In this document: in pieces, positions 18,111-26,700 of the stretch
Numbering within the stretch: position 1 is the first letter of the stretch
Layout of the letters: every line of letters starts with the position of its first letter
Source of the DNA: Nocardioides sp. Soil805
Lineage (GTDB): Bacteria; Actinomycetota; Actinomycetes; Propionibacteriales; Nocardioidaceae
DNA length: 64,000 bases
Assembly: GCF_001429625.1 (NCBI RefSeq)
Contig: NZ_LMSU01000001.1
Coordinates: 439,498-503,497 of the forward strand
Direction: 5' to 3'
Notes under the pieces: model-generated
The model's database searches: none
Told to the model about the DNA's origin: nothing
Seen by the model: the letters and a program-made list of their open reading frames with translations, nothing else
Translations under genes and position numbers: made by a program

Positions 18111-19505
18111 TCAGACCACCGGGCCGGCCGCCTCGTAGGCGGCCGCGATCTCCAGCAGACGACGGTCGGCCCCGTGCGGGGCCACCACCTGGATCCCGAC
18201 CGGCAGCCCCTCGGGGGTGCGACCGGCCGGCAGGGAGATGGCGGGGCACCCGGTCACGCTGATGAAGTACGCCGACCGCATCCAGTCCAGGTAGGTCCCC
18301 ATGGGCTGGCCGTTGATGTCGGAGGGGAACTCCTGGTCCGACGGGAACGGCGGCACCTGCGACACCGGCAGGACCAGCACGTCGTGCTCGGTGAAGAAGA
18401 GGCGCATGGTCTCGGCGAGGGCGGTGCGCTGCGTGTAGGCGCGGGCGACGTCGGCGCCGGACAGGTGCTCGCCCAAGCGGATGTTGTCCGCGAGGGACTG
18501 CTTGAAGGCGCCCGGGTGCGCGGCGAGCAGCGGTCCGAGCCGGGCCTGGAAGTGCCAGGCGCGCAGCGTGCGGAAGGTGTCGTCGGCCAGGCCCAGGTCC
18601 GGGTGTGCCGCCGACACCTCGGCCCCTGCGCGGGCGAAGGTCCGGCCGGCCTCCTCCACCACGGCGGCGACGCGGTGGTCGACCTCGAAGGCTCCGCCCA
18701 GGTCGACGCTCAGGGCCACCCGGAGCCCTCGCAGGTGGCCTGCCACCGGTGGGGCGAAGGCTGCCCCGGGGTCGCCGAGCGCGAGCGGCGCGCGCGGGTC
18801 GGGTCCGGCGAGCACGGACAACAGGAGGGCGAGGTCGCCGACGTCGCGAGCCATCGGCCCGGCGACCGAGGTCGACTCCCACTGGTTGTAGAGCGGCCAC
18901 TCCGGCACCCGGCCGAGCGAGGGACGCATCCCCACCACGCCGCAGAACGACGCGGGGTTGCGCAGCGAGCCGCCCATGTCGGACCCCTCGGCGAGCGGCA
19001 CCATGCCCGACGCGAGGGCACAGGCGGCTCCCCCGCTGGAGCCGCCGGCCGAGAAGCGGGGGTCGACCGGGTTGAGCGTCGTGCCGAAGACGCGGTTGAA
19101 GGTGTGCGAGCCGGCTGCGAACTCCGGCACGTTGGTCCGCCCGATCGTCACCACGCCCGCGCGGCGGACCCGCTCGACCACGAGCTCGTCCTCCTCGGGC
19201 ACGTGGTCGGCGAAGATCGGCGAGCCGTACGTCGTGCGCCAGCCGGCGACCGCGTGCGTGTCCTTGAAGGCGAACGGGAGCCCGTGCAGCACGCCCACGT
19301 CGGCCCCCGAGGCGAGCGCCTCGTCGGCCCGGGCGGCCCCGGCCCGGGCCCGTTCCTCGTCGAGGGAGACGATGGCGTTGAGCTCGGGGTTGCGCTCGGC
19401 GATGCGGGCCAGGTGCAGGTCGAGGAGCTCGCGCGCCGAGATCTCGCGGTCGGCGACCGCGGCCGCCATCGTGCGCGCCGTCGAGTCGACCGTGAGGTCG
19501 CTCAT
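18111..19505 (-). CDS. Amidase, amidase-signature family
   Basis: 464 residues. Complete Ser-cisSer-Lys catalytic set: Lys in PFAFKDTHAV (about residue 80), cis-Ser in SAGGSSGGAA (about 155) and the nucleophile Ser in GSDMGGSLRNPASFCG (about 180). The family hydrolyses amides; malonamidase and other small acid amidases belong here. In the cluster it could release ammonia from malonamate or split ureidomalonate to urea and malonate. The ATG overlaps the coxG-like stop (ATGA), so it is the sixth gene of the permease-molybdenum-hydroxylase-coxG-amidase unit. Substrate assignment is inference. Confidence 0.9.
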   Translation of the reverse strand: MSDLTVDSTARTMAAAVADREISARELLDLHLARIAERNPELNAIVSLDEERARAGAARADEALASGADVGVLHGLPFAFKDTHAVAGWRTTYGSPIFADHVPEEDELVVERVRRAGVVTIGRTNVPEFAAGSHTFNRVFGTTLNPVDPRFSAGGSSGGAACALASGMVPLAEGSDMGGSLRNPASFCGVVGMRPSLGRVPEWPLYNQWESTSVAGPMARDVGDLALLLSVLAGPDPRAPLALGDPGAAFAPPVAGHLRGLRVALSVDLGGAFEVDHRVAAVVEEAGRTFARAGAEVSAAHPDLGLADDTFRTLRAWHFQARLGPLLAAHPGAFKQSLADNIRLGEHLSGADVARAYTQRTALAETMRLFFTEHDVLVLPVSQVPPFPSDQEFPSDINGQPMGTYLDWMRSAYFISVTGCPAISLPAGRTPEGLPVGIQVVAPHGADRRLLEIAAAYEAAGPVV

Positions 19506-20134
19506 CGGCGGCGGGCGGCGACCGCGCCGGCGAGGACACCGGCGAGGACGAGGCCGGCTCCCACGGCGACCCCCCTGAGGAAGTCGGCCTGCGGCGACGC
19601 GGGTGGGGCCGGGGCGGTGAAGACCTGTCCCGGGGCGGTCCCGGCCCGGACCGGGAGGCCGACGGGGGCCACCTGCGGGGCGGCGGCGGGGGCGGCCCCG
19701 GTGAGCACGGCGTCGACACCTGCGAAGAACTCGGCCGCCATCCGGCGCGACACCGAGGCGAGCATCCGCTGTCCCACTCCCCCGACCATGCCGCCCACGA
19801 CGGCGTCGGCGTCGTACGTCACACGGGTCGTGCCGTCGCCCGCATCGGCGAACGACACGGCGACGTCGGCTCCGATGGTGCCCGAGGCGCCCGCGCCCTG
19901 GAGGTCCATCCGCAGGGACCGGTGCTCCTGCAGGTCGTGGAGGCGGCAGGTGCCGGCGTAGGTGCCCTGGATGGCGGCGACGCCCGCCGTGACGGTCATG
20001 TCGTAGCCGTGCTCGCCGGTGGCCTCGAGCCGGGAGCAGCCGGGGATGGCCACCACCAGCACGGCAGGGTCCAGCAGGGCGTCCCAGACCCGCTCGACGG
20101 GCGCGTGCAGGACGTTCTCGCCCGACATCTTCAT
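19502..20134 (-). CDS. CoxG-like SRPBCC protein with C-terminal membrane anchor
   Basis: 210 residues. The first 145 or so form the CoxG/SRPBCC domain (MKMSGENVLHAPVERVWDALLDP, then IPGCSRLE). This is followed by a Pro/Ala-rich linker and one C-terminal hydrophobic helix (VAVGAGLVLAGVLAGAV) ending in Arg residues, so the protein is probably tail-anchored with the domain in the cytoplasm. CoxG proteins accompany molybdenum hydroxylases and are linked to maturation or membrane attachment of CO dehydrogenase. Overlaps both neighbours by ATGA junctions, directly after the Mo large subunit gene. Confidence 0.86.
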   Translation of the reverse strand: MKMSGENVLHAPVERVWDALLDPAVLVVAIPGCSRLEATGEHGYDMTVTAGVAAIQGTYAGTCRLHDLQEHRSLRMDLQGAGASGTIGADVAVSFADAGDGTTRVTYDADAVVGGMVGGVGQRMLASVSRRMAAEFFAGVDAVLTGAAPAAAPQVAPVGLPVRAGTAPGQVFTAPAPPASPQADFLRGVAVGAGLVLAGVLAGAVAARRR

Positions 20135-22512
20135 GGGGTCTCCTTCGACTGGCGCAGCGCGTGGAGCTCGGACGGGGAGATGGGCATCGCGGTGATCACG
20201 AGGCCCTCGGCGTCCTCGATGGCGGCCGCGATCGCCGCGGAGACGGGGATGACACCCGCCTCGCCGGCCCCCTTGATGCCGAGGCGGTTGAGCGGCGACG
20301 GCGTCTCGAGGTGGTCGATCTCGATCGTGTCGGGCACCTCGGTGACGTAGGGCATCAGGAAGTCCATGAACGAGGCGTTGAGCAGCTGACCGGAGTCGTC
20401 GTAGGCCATCCGCTCGTAGAGCGCACCGCCGACGCCCTGGGCGACACCGCCGTGGATCTGTCCCTCGACGATCATCGGGTTGATGATCCGGCCGCAGTCG
20501 TGGACCACGGCGTAGCGCACGATCCTGATCTCCGCGGTGTCGGGATCGGTCTCGACGATCACCGCGTGCATGCCGGAGGCGAAGGTCGCCCGCTGCGGTG
20601 AGTAGAAGTCGCGGGCCTCCAGGCCGGGCTCGTCGTCCTCCGCGACCGGCGGCCGGCCCGGGTCGCCGACCGCGAACTGCGTGGCCGCCTTGGACGCCTC
20701 GTCGAACGCGTAGCGCAGCGGGTTGGACAGCACCGCCACCGTGCCCAGCGCGAGGGCCGCGTCCGTGCCGCGCACCTGCACGAGGCCGTCGACGATCTCG
20801 AGGTCGGCGACGTCCGCCTCGAGCGCCTCCGCCGCGATGCGCAACGCCTTCTCCCTGACCGCCCGGGCGGCGAGCTGGACGGCCGACCCGCTCATCACCG
20901 CGGCCCGCGACGCGAAGGTGCCCACGGCGTACGGCATCTTGCGGGTGTCGCCGGACACGACCTCGACGTCCTCGAGCGGGACGCCGAGCTCGTCGGCGAC
21001 GATCTGGGCGAAGACGGTGGCGTGGCCCTGGCCCTGGGTGGTGAGGCCGATGGCGACCTTGACCTTGCCGGACGTCTCGACGTGGACGTGGGCGCCCTCG
21101 TAGGGACCCACCCCGGTGCCCTCGACGTAGCAGGCGAGGCCGATGCCGATCCGGCGTCCCTCGGCGGCCGCCTGCGCCTTGAGCGCCGGGAAGTCGTCCC
21201 AGCCGATCAGCGCCTTGAGCTTGTCGAGCGAGGCCGGGTAGTCGCCCGAGTCGTACTCGAGCTCGCGGCCGTCCTGGAAGACCAGGCCGTGGTCGTAGGG
21301 GAACTCGTCGGGCTGGATGAAGTTGGTGGCGCGCACGGCCGCCCGGTCGAGACCGAGCTCGGCCGCGATCGCGTCGATCGTCCGCTCCATGACGAAGCAG
21401 CCCTGGGGCCGGCCGGCGCCGCGGTAGGGGGTGACCATCACGGTGTTGGTGAACAGCGACTCGAAGCGCACCCGGTAGGCGCCCGGCTTGTAGGGGCCGA
21501 GCAGCTGGGTCGCGGTGATGATGGGCACGATCAGCCCGTACGGCGTGTAGGCGCCGTGGTCGTGCCAGAACGTCACGTCGAGGCCCAGCACCCGACCGTC
21601 GTCGTCGAAGCCGACCTCGACGTGGTGCACCTGCCCGCGCTCGTGGGCCGACGAGATGAAGTGCTCGCGGCGGTCCTCGGTGAACTTCACCGGCCGGCCC
21701 AGTGCCCGCGCCGCCATCGGGACGAGCAGCTCCTCGGGCCACGGGTGGTTGATCTTGACGCCGAACCCGCCGCCCACGTCGGGGGTGATCACGTCGACCT
21801 GCGCCAGGTCGAGACCCAGGCGGGCGGCCACGCAGCCCCGGACCCCCGTGGAGGTCTGGGTCGAGGTCCACACCGTCAGCCGGCTGGTGTCGGGGTCCCA
21901 GCGGGAGACGACGCCCCGGCCCTCCATCGGCTGGCAGGAGCTGCGCTCGATGGTGAGGTCGAGGGAGAGGGTGTGCGGAGCGGCCGCGATCGCCGCGGGG
22001 GCGTCGCCGTTGTGCTGCTCCATCCGGGCGCCGACGTTGCCGGGCACGTCGTCGTGCACGAGGTGCGTCGCGGCACGGGCGGCCTCGATGCCGACCACCG
22101 GGGGCAGGAGCTCGTAGCCGACCCGGATGCGGTCGACGGCGTCCTCGGCGACGTAGCGGTCCTCGGCGACCACGAAGGCGATCGCCTCGCCGACGTGGTT
22201 GACCTCGTCCCGGGCGAGCGCGAACTGGGTGCGGCCGTGGGTGAGGGCGGGGTGCGGGATGAGCAGCGGCAGGGGGTCGGCCATCACGCCGTCGAGGTCG
22301 TCGTAGGTCCAGACGGCGTGCACCCCGTCGAGGTCGAGGACCTCCGAGACGTCGATGTCGAGGATCCGGGCGTGGGCGTGCGGCGACCGGAGGACCGCGG
22401 CGTGCAGGGTGCCCGGCCCGACGAGCACGTCGTCGACGTAGCGGCCGCGGCCGCGGAGGAAGCGCTGGTCCTCGACCCGCGGGACCCGCTGGCCGAAGAG
22501 CCTGGTGGTCAT
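20131..22512 (-). CDS. Molybdenum hydroxylase large subunit (molybdopterin-cytosine-dinucleotide type)
   Basis: 793 residues of the xanthine dehydrogenase/CO dehydrogenase large-subunit family. It binds the Mo-pterin cofactor and hydroxylates a ring or aldehyde carbon with water as oxygen source. Landmarks: GEAIAFVVAEDRY, DVGGGFGVKI (about 245-253), PYRGAGRPQ (about 362-370), TTQGQGHATVFAQ, and the C-terminal GIKGAGEAG with the active-site Glu. PYRGAGR marks the form II class; the form I CO-oxidising AYRCSFR loop is absent, so this is not a CO dehydrogenase. With a uracil-type permease and barbiturase it suits uracil/thymine dehydrogenase. Overlapping ATGA junctions on both sides. Confidence 0.9.
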   Translation of the reverse strand: MTTRLFGQRVPRVEDQRFLRGRGRYVDDVLVGPGTLHAAVLRSPHAHARILDIDVSEVLDLDGVHAVWTYDDLDGVMADPLPLLIPHPALTHGRTQFALARDEVNHVGEAIAFVVAEDRYVAEDAVDRIRVGYELLPPVVGIEAARAATHLVHDDVPGNVGARMEQHNGDAPAAIAAAPHTLSLDLTIERSSCQPMEGRGVVSRWDPDTSRLTVWTSTQTSTGVRGCVAARLGLDLAQVDVITPDVGGGFGVKINHPWPEELLVPMAARALGRPVKFTEDRREHFISSAHERGQVHHVEVGFDDDGRVLGLDVTFWHDHGAYTPYGLIVPIITATQLLGPYKPGAYRVRFESLFTNTVMVTPYRGAGRPQGCFVMERTIDAIAAELGLDRAAVRATNFIQPDEFPYDHGLVFQDGRELEYDSGDYPASLDKLKALIGWDDFPALKAQAAAEGRRIGIGLACYVEGTGVGPYEGAHVHVETSGKVKVAIGLTTQGQGHATVFAQIVADELGVPLEDVEVVSGDTRKMPYAVGTFASRAAVMSGSAVQLAARAVREKALRIAAEALEADVADLEIVDGLVQVRGTDAALALGTVAVLSNPLRYAFDEASKAATQFAVGDPGRPPVAEDDEPGLEARDFYSPQRATFASGMHAVIVETDPDTAEIRIVRYAVVHDCGRIINPMIVEGQIHGGVAQGVGGALYERMAYDDSGQLLNASFMDFLMPYVTEVPDTIEIDHLETPSPLNRLGIKGAGEAGVIPVSAAIAAAIEDAEGLVITAMPISPSELHALRQSKETP

Positions 22513-23009
22513 GGGCGGCCGTCCCGGAGCTCGGCGGCGCGCAGGACCGCGGCGACGATGTTCTGGTAGCCGGTGCAGCGGCACAGGTTGCCGGCGATCA
22601 TCTCCTGGGCCTCCTCACGGGTCGGGTCGGGGTTGTCGCGCAGGCCGGCGGTGATCGTGGTCAGGAAGCCCGGCGTGCAGAACCCGCACTGGAGGCCGTG
22701 GCAGTCGCTGAAGGCCTGCTGGACCGGGCTCAGCGAGTCGTCGGCCCCGGCCAGGCCCTCCACGGTGGTGATCTCCACGTCCTCGGAGGCGACCGCGAGC
22801 ATGAGGCAGGACCTCGCGGGCGACCCGTCGACGAGCACCGTGCAGGCCCCGCAGACGCCGTGCTCGCAGCCCACGTGGGTGCCGGTGAGGCCGCAGTCGT
22901 GCCGCAGCGCGTCGGAGAGGAGCCGGCGGGGCTCGACGGAGATCGTGTGCGGGGCGCCGTTGACGCGCAGGGTGATGTCGTGGCGCACGGCTGCTGGTCG
23001 ACCGGTCAT
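22509..23009 (-). CDS. Molybdenum hydroxylase small subunit, two [2Fe-2S] clusters
   Basis: 166 residues, full length. The N-terminal plant-ferredoxin-like domain holds C48, C53, C56 and C68 (GCEHGVCGACTVLVDG). The C-terminal helical domain holds C108, C111, C143 and C145 (LQCGFCTPG and NLCRCTGYQ). It conducts electrons from the Mo centre to FAD in the medium subunit. All eight cluster cysteines are present. Overlaps the medium-subunit gene upstream and the large-subunit gene downstream (ATGA at both), the order FAD-FeS-Mo that is standard for this family. Confidence 0.95.
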   Translation of the reverse strand: MTGRPAAVRHDITLRVNGAPHTISVEPRRLLSDALRHDCGLTGTHVGCEHGVCGACTVLVDGSPARSCLMLAVASEDVEITTVEGLAGADDSLSPVQQAFSDCHGLQCGFCTPGFLTTITAGLRDNPDPTREEAQEMIAGNLCRCTGYQNIVAAVLRAAELRDGRP

Positions 23010-23860
23010 CGGGTCAGGCTCCTGGAGGCTGCGTCGTCGAGGGCGGCACCCACGACCCGGCGGGTCAGCACCCGGACGAGGTGGGCCCGGTAGTCGGCGG
23101 TGGCGTGGACGTCGGCCGTGGGCTCGAGGGAGGCGAGCGCCGCGTCGCCCGGGTCGGCCCCGCGGGCGACGGCGTCGGTGAGGTCGACGACGACCGGGGT
23201 GTCGCTGATCGACACGAATCCTGCCCGCACGTCCACGACCTGCTCGCCCTCACGGCGTACGACGACCGCGACGCCGGCCATGGCGTAGTCGCCGTGGCGA
23301 CGCGCGATCTCCTCGAACGCGACGCCCCCGCCGCTCGGCAGCGCCGGGAAGAACGCCGACGTGGCGACCTCGTCGTGGTGCAGCGAGGTCTCGAGCGGCC
23401 CGACGAAGAGGTCGGCGGCACCGATCGTGCGGCGGCCGGCGGGCCCCTCGACGTCGACCGAGCCGCCCAGGAGCCGCAGCACCACCGGCATCTCGGCCGC
23501 CGGGTCGGCGTGCACGACGGAGCCGACGGTGGTCCCGCGGTTGCGGATCGTCGGGTGCGCGACGTGCCCCAGCGCCAGGCGCAGGAGGGGCTGGCAGGCG
23601 GCCGCGTCGTCGTCGGCGAGGACCCGGGCGTGGCGCGCGAGCGCACCGACCCGCACGCCGTCGGCGTCCACCCGGACCGCGTCCAGGCCGGGGATGCCGC
23701 CGAGGTCGACGAGGGCGGACGGCGTCGCGAGCCGCATCGACAGCAGCGGGACCAGCGACTGCCCGCCGGCGAGCACCTTCGCGTCCGGGTCGGCCGCGAG
23801 GAGACGCACGGCCTCGGCGACCGTCCCGGGTCGGTGGTACGCGAAGGGAGCCGGCTTCAC
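23006..23860 (-). CDS. Molybdenum hydroxylase medium subunit, FAD-binding
   Basis: 284 residues with the CO dehydrogenase flavoprotein fold. FAD-binding motifs are AGGQSLVPLLSMR near residues 31-43 and TIRNRGTTVGSVVHADPAAE near 105-124 (counterpart of the family's RNRGTIGGSLAHADPAAE). The C-terminal domain is the usual CO_deh_flav_C. It accepts electrons from the Fe-S subunit and hands them to a quinone, NAD or other acceptor; which one cannot be told. First of the enzyme-subunit genes after the permease (6-bp gap), so transport and oxidation are co-expressed. Confidence 0.94.
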   Translation of the reverse strand: MKPAPFAYHRPGTVAEAVRLLAADPDAKVLAGGQSLVPLLSMRLATPSALVDLGGIPGLDAVRVDADGVRVGALARHARVLADDDAAACQPLLRLALGHVAHPTIRNRGTTVGSVVHADPAAEMPVVLRLLGGSVDVEGPAGRRTIGAADLFVGPLETSLHHDEVATSAFFPALPSGGGVAFEEIARRHGDYAMAGVAVVVRREGEQVVDVRAGFVSISDTPVVVDLTDAVARGADPGDAALASLEPTADVHATADYRAHLVRVLTRRVVGAALDDAASRSLTR

Positions 23861-23866
23861 GGGTGA

Positions 23867-25237
23867 CTACTCCTGGTGGGAGACGGCCCGGTCGACGTGC
23901 CCGGTCTCGTCGCCGGAGCGCGCGCTGACCATGTGGTAGAAGACGATGACCAGGATCGTGCCGAGCGCGATGCCCCCGAGCTCGAAGTCGTCGGTGACCT
24001 GGAGGGTGACGTTGCCGATGCCGGCGATGAGTCCGGCCGCGAGGCCGACCAGGTTGCGCGGCGCGCCGAAGTCGACGCGGTTCTCCACCCAGATCTTGGC
24101 ACCGACGAGGCCGATCATCCCGTAGAGCACGACGGTGATCCCGCCCAGCACGCCACCCGGGGTCGCGTTGACGACGGCCCCGAACTTGGGGCAGAGGCCG
24201 AGCAGGATGGCGACCGCCGCGGCGACGTAGTAGGCGGCGGTCGAGTAGACCCGGGTGGCGCCCATGACGCCGATGTTCTCGGCGTACGTCGTGGTGGGCG
24301 AGCCACCGAAGGCGCTGGCCAGGGCGGTGGCGAGGCCGTCGGCGCCGATCGCCCGCCCCATGTAGGGGTCGAGGTCCTCGCCGGTCATCTGGGCGACCGC
24401 CTTGACGTGGCCGGTGTTCTCCGCGACCAGCGCGATGACACCCGGCAGGACGAGCAGCACGAAGGTCAGCGAGAAGCTCGGCGCGTGCACGACGGACACC
24501 CCGTCGGCCAGGGTCCCGCTGGGCAGGCCGATCCAGTTCGCGGCCTCCACCCCGGCCCACGAGATCCGGTCGTGCTCGGTGGCCTCGGTGGCACCCCCGA
24601 GGACGGACGTGATCGGGCCCAGGACCGCGTCGGCGAGGAACGAGAGCAGGTAGCCGAAGATCAGCGTCAGGAAGACCGCGATGCGCGACCAGAAGCCGGG
24701 CAGCATCACCGCCGCGAACACCATGAAGGCTGCGGTGAGCAGGGCGATCCACTGGTCCTGCGGCCAGTAGATGCCGGCCACCACGGGGGCGAGGTTGAAG
24801 CCGATCAGCATGACCACGGCCCCGGTCACCGCGGGAGGCAGGATGCGGTGGATCCACCGGGCCCCGGCGACGTGGACCAGCAGTCCGACCAGGGCGAGCA
24901 CGAGGCCGCCGACCAGGATGGCGCCGGTGACGTCGCTGGAGTCGCCGCCCTGGCCGCGGATCGCCGCGACGCTGGCCACGAACGAGGCACTGGTGCCGAG
25001 GTAGCTGGGGACCTTGTTGCTGCAGATCAGCAGGAACATGATCGTGCAGATGCCCGAGAACATGATGGCGAGGTTGGGGTCGAGCCCCATGACCAGCGGG
25101 AAGACGAAGGTCGCCCCGAACATGGCCACGACGTGCTGGGCGCCGAGCCCGACCGTCTTGCCCCACGGCAGTCTCTGGTGCGGTGCGACGGCGACTCCCG
25201 GCGCCGGGTCCACCACGTCCCACTTGAACATCGACAT
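23867..25237 (-). CDS. NCS2-family nucleobase permease, uracil type
   Basis: 456 residues, about 14 membrane segments as in UraA. Substrate-site motifs point to a pyrimidine rather than a purine: E273 in AENTGHVKA and E320 in PTTTYAENIGVMGATRVYS, the counterparts of the two glutamates that bind uracil in UraA, with a TYAENIGVM sequence close to UraA and unlike the TFSQN-type motif of xanthine/urate members. It would import uracil (or thymine) by proton symport. ATG at 25237. First gene of the unit running down to the amidase; a 142-bp spacer separates it from the PucR regulator gene on the same strand. Confidence 0.9.
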   Translation of the reverse strand: MSMFKWDVVDPAPGVAVAPHQRLPWGKTVGLGAQHVVAMFGATFVFPLVMGLDPNLAIMFSGICTIMFLLICSNKVPSYLGTSASFVASVAAIRGQGGDSSDVTGAILVGGLVLALVGLLVHVAGARWIHRILPPAVTGAVVMLIGFNLAPVVAGIYWPQDQWIALLTAAFMVFAAVMLPGFWSRIAVFLTLIFGYLLSFLADAVLGPITSVLGGATEATEHDRISWAGVEAANWIGLPSGTLADGVSVVHAPSFSLTFVLLVLPGVIALVAENTGHVKAVAQMTGEDLDPYMGRAIGADGLATALASAFGGSPTTTYAENIGVMGATRVYSTAAYYVAAAVAILLGLCPKFGAVVNATPGGVLGGITVVLYGMIGLVGAKIWVENRVDFGAPRNLVGLAAGLIAGIGNVTLQVTDDFELGGIALGTILVIVFYHMVSARSGDETGHVDRAVSHQE

Positions 25238-25379
25238 CTGGGTCCCTCCCTGGCACGTGTCCTGCGGCCCGCGACGACCACGCCGTGTGGCTCCACAAGG
25301 TAGTGGCGCCCATCAGACACCCTCACGGGCGAGAAGTGCCGAAGGAACGCCGTCCGGGGTGGCAGACGTTGGTGCCGCG

Positions 25380-26630
25380 TCAGGGAACGAGGTCGAGGAC
25401 GCGGAGGGCGAGAGCCGCGTCGAGGCGCAGGTGCGGGTCGCTCGAGAGCGGCCCGAGGAGTCGCTCCAGCTTGCCGACGCGGTAGCGCATGGTGTTGTAG
25501 TGGAAGAACTGGAGCCGGGCGGCCTCGGCCACGTTGAAGTTGGTGTCGAGCAGGACCTGCAGCGTCTCGCGCAGGTCGGCGGCCTCCGTCGTCGTGCCCA
25601 CCAGCGGGCCGAGCACGTCGCTCGCGAACGCCTGCAGCTCGGCCGGGTCCGGCACCAGGGCGATGAGGCGGTGCACACCGAGCTCGTCGAAGTACGTCGT
25701 GGAGCCCGGGCCGCGGAGGCGACGGCCGATCTCGACGGACCGCCGAGCCTGGGCGTAGGCGCGCGGCAGGTCGGCCCGTGAGGTCGACTCCCGGCTGACA
25801 CCGACGGTGAACGAGCGCCGGCCGCCGCCCTTGTCGCCGGTCACGGCGTCGACCACGCGGCGTACGACGTGGTGGCCCCGCGGATCTGCGTCGTCCACCG
25901 ACAGCAGGCACACCACCTCGGAGGAGAAGTCGGCGAGGGGGCTGGCCGCCGCGACCTCGCGGACCACCTGGCGCCACGCCCGGGCGAAGCGCTCCTGCCA
26001 CTGCCGGTGCTGCTGGTTGGAGACCGGGCCCTCGTCGGCCGCGGCGGGGTCGATCTCGGCGCAGACCACGACCGCGGGACGGGTGAGGTCCCAGTCGAAC
26101 GCCTCGAGGTGCTCCTCGACGTACGCCTCGGGCCCCGGCCGCCCGAGGAGCAGGTCGCGCAGGAAGTCGGCCTGGTACTTGTTCTCGACCCCGGTGACCG
26201 CGTGCTCGCGCGTGATCAGCAGGGCCGCGATCGCCGCGGCGAGCTCGAGGTCGGCGCTCTCGCCGTCGGTGAACGGCGCCGAGGTCCGGCAGGCCACCAG
26301 CCGGGCCAGGTCCGCGCCCTCCGCGACGATCCGCACGACGCGCACCTCCCCCGCACCCAGCGGCGCCGGGGTGGAGGTCGCGCGCTCCACGCGGAAGCGG
26401 CCGCTGGGGTCCGTCCAGTCGCCGGCCGCCAGGGCCGCCTCGACGGGCTCGGGCACGGCGCCGTCCCGGACCCGTCCGTCGGTGGAGGTGACGAGCACCC
26501 CGGCGTCGAGCACCCGGCCGACCTCGGTGGCCACGCGGCCCGGGTCGCCGCCGTCGACCACGAGGCGGGTGAGCGCGTCGTTCAGCGCGGAGGCGGGTCC
26601 CGGCCCGTCAGCGACTATCAAGACTTGCAC
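25380..26630 (-). CDS. PucR/CdaR-type transcriptional regulator
   Basis: 416 residues. The N-terminal two-thirds is a variable ligand-sensing region with a GGDEF-like central part (about 170-320), and the C-terminus is the PucR helix-turn-helix: LLDTNFNVAEAARLQFFHYNTMRYRVGKLE at about 365-395, with the nearly invariant N-T-MRYR pattern. PucR proteins control purine and ureide catabolism; several respond to pathway intermediates. It is divergent from the DUF2877-FdrA-DUF1116 unit and upstream of the permease unit, so it probably controls both arms. GTG start at 26630. Neither activator nor repressor role is evident from sequence. Confidence 0.9.
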   Translation of the reverse strand: MQVLIVADGPGPASALNDALTRLVVDGGDPGRVATEVGRVLDAGVLVTSTDGRVRDGAVPEPVEAALAAGDWTDPSGRFRVERATSTPAPLGAGEVRVVRIVAEGADLARLVACRTSAPFTDGESADLELAAAIAALLITREHAVTGVENKYQADFLRDLLLGRPGPEAYVEEHLEAFDWDLTRPAVVVCAEIDPAAADEGPVSNQQHRQWQERFARAWRQVVREVAAASPLADFSSEVVCLLSVDDADPRGHHVVRRVVDAVTGDKGGGRRSFTVGVSRESTSRADLPRAYAQARRSVEIGRRLRGPGSTTYFDELGVHRLIALVPDPAELQAFASDVLGPLVGTTTEAADLRETLQVLLDTNFNVAEAARLQFFHYNTMRYRVGKLERLLGPLSSDPHLRLDAALALRVLDLVP

Positions 26631-26700
26631 CTCGTCGTGGGGATCGTTGGCAACACCTCACATCGGCAAACCGTAGTGTCCCCACCTAGCGTGGGCCAGC
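26631..26700. promoter_or_regulatory. Divergent control region of pucR-like and DUF2877-fdrA-DUF1116 genes
   Basis: The only 70 bp between the two opposite transcription units. It contains a small palindrome GTTGGCAAC (26646-26654) and a related TCGGCAAAC (26663-26671) 17 bp further on, possible paired regulator half-sites. No convincing -35/-10 pair could be fixed. Role inferred from position and the repeated half-site. Confidence 0.45.

Noticed and set aside
20131..23860. Aerobic CO dehydrogenase (CoxMSL)
   Set aside because: The FAD-FeS-Mo order and a CoxG-like gene suggest it, but the large subunit has the form II loop PYRGAGR instead of the CO-oxidising AYRCSFR motif.
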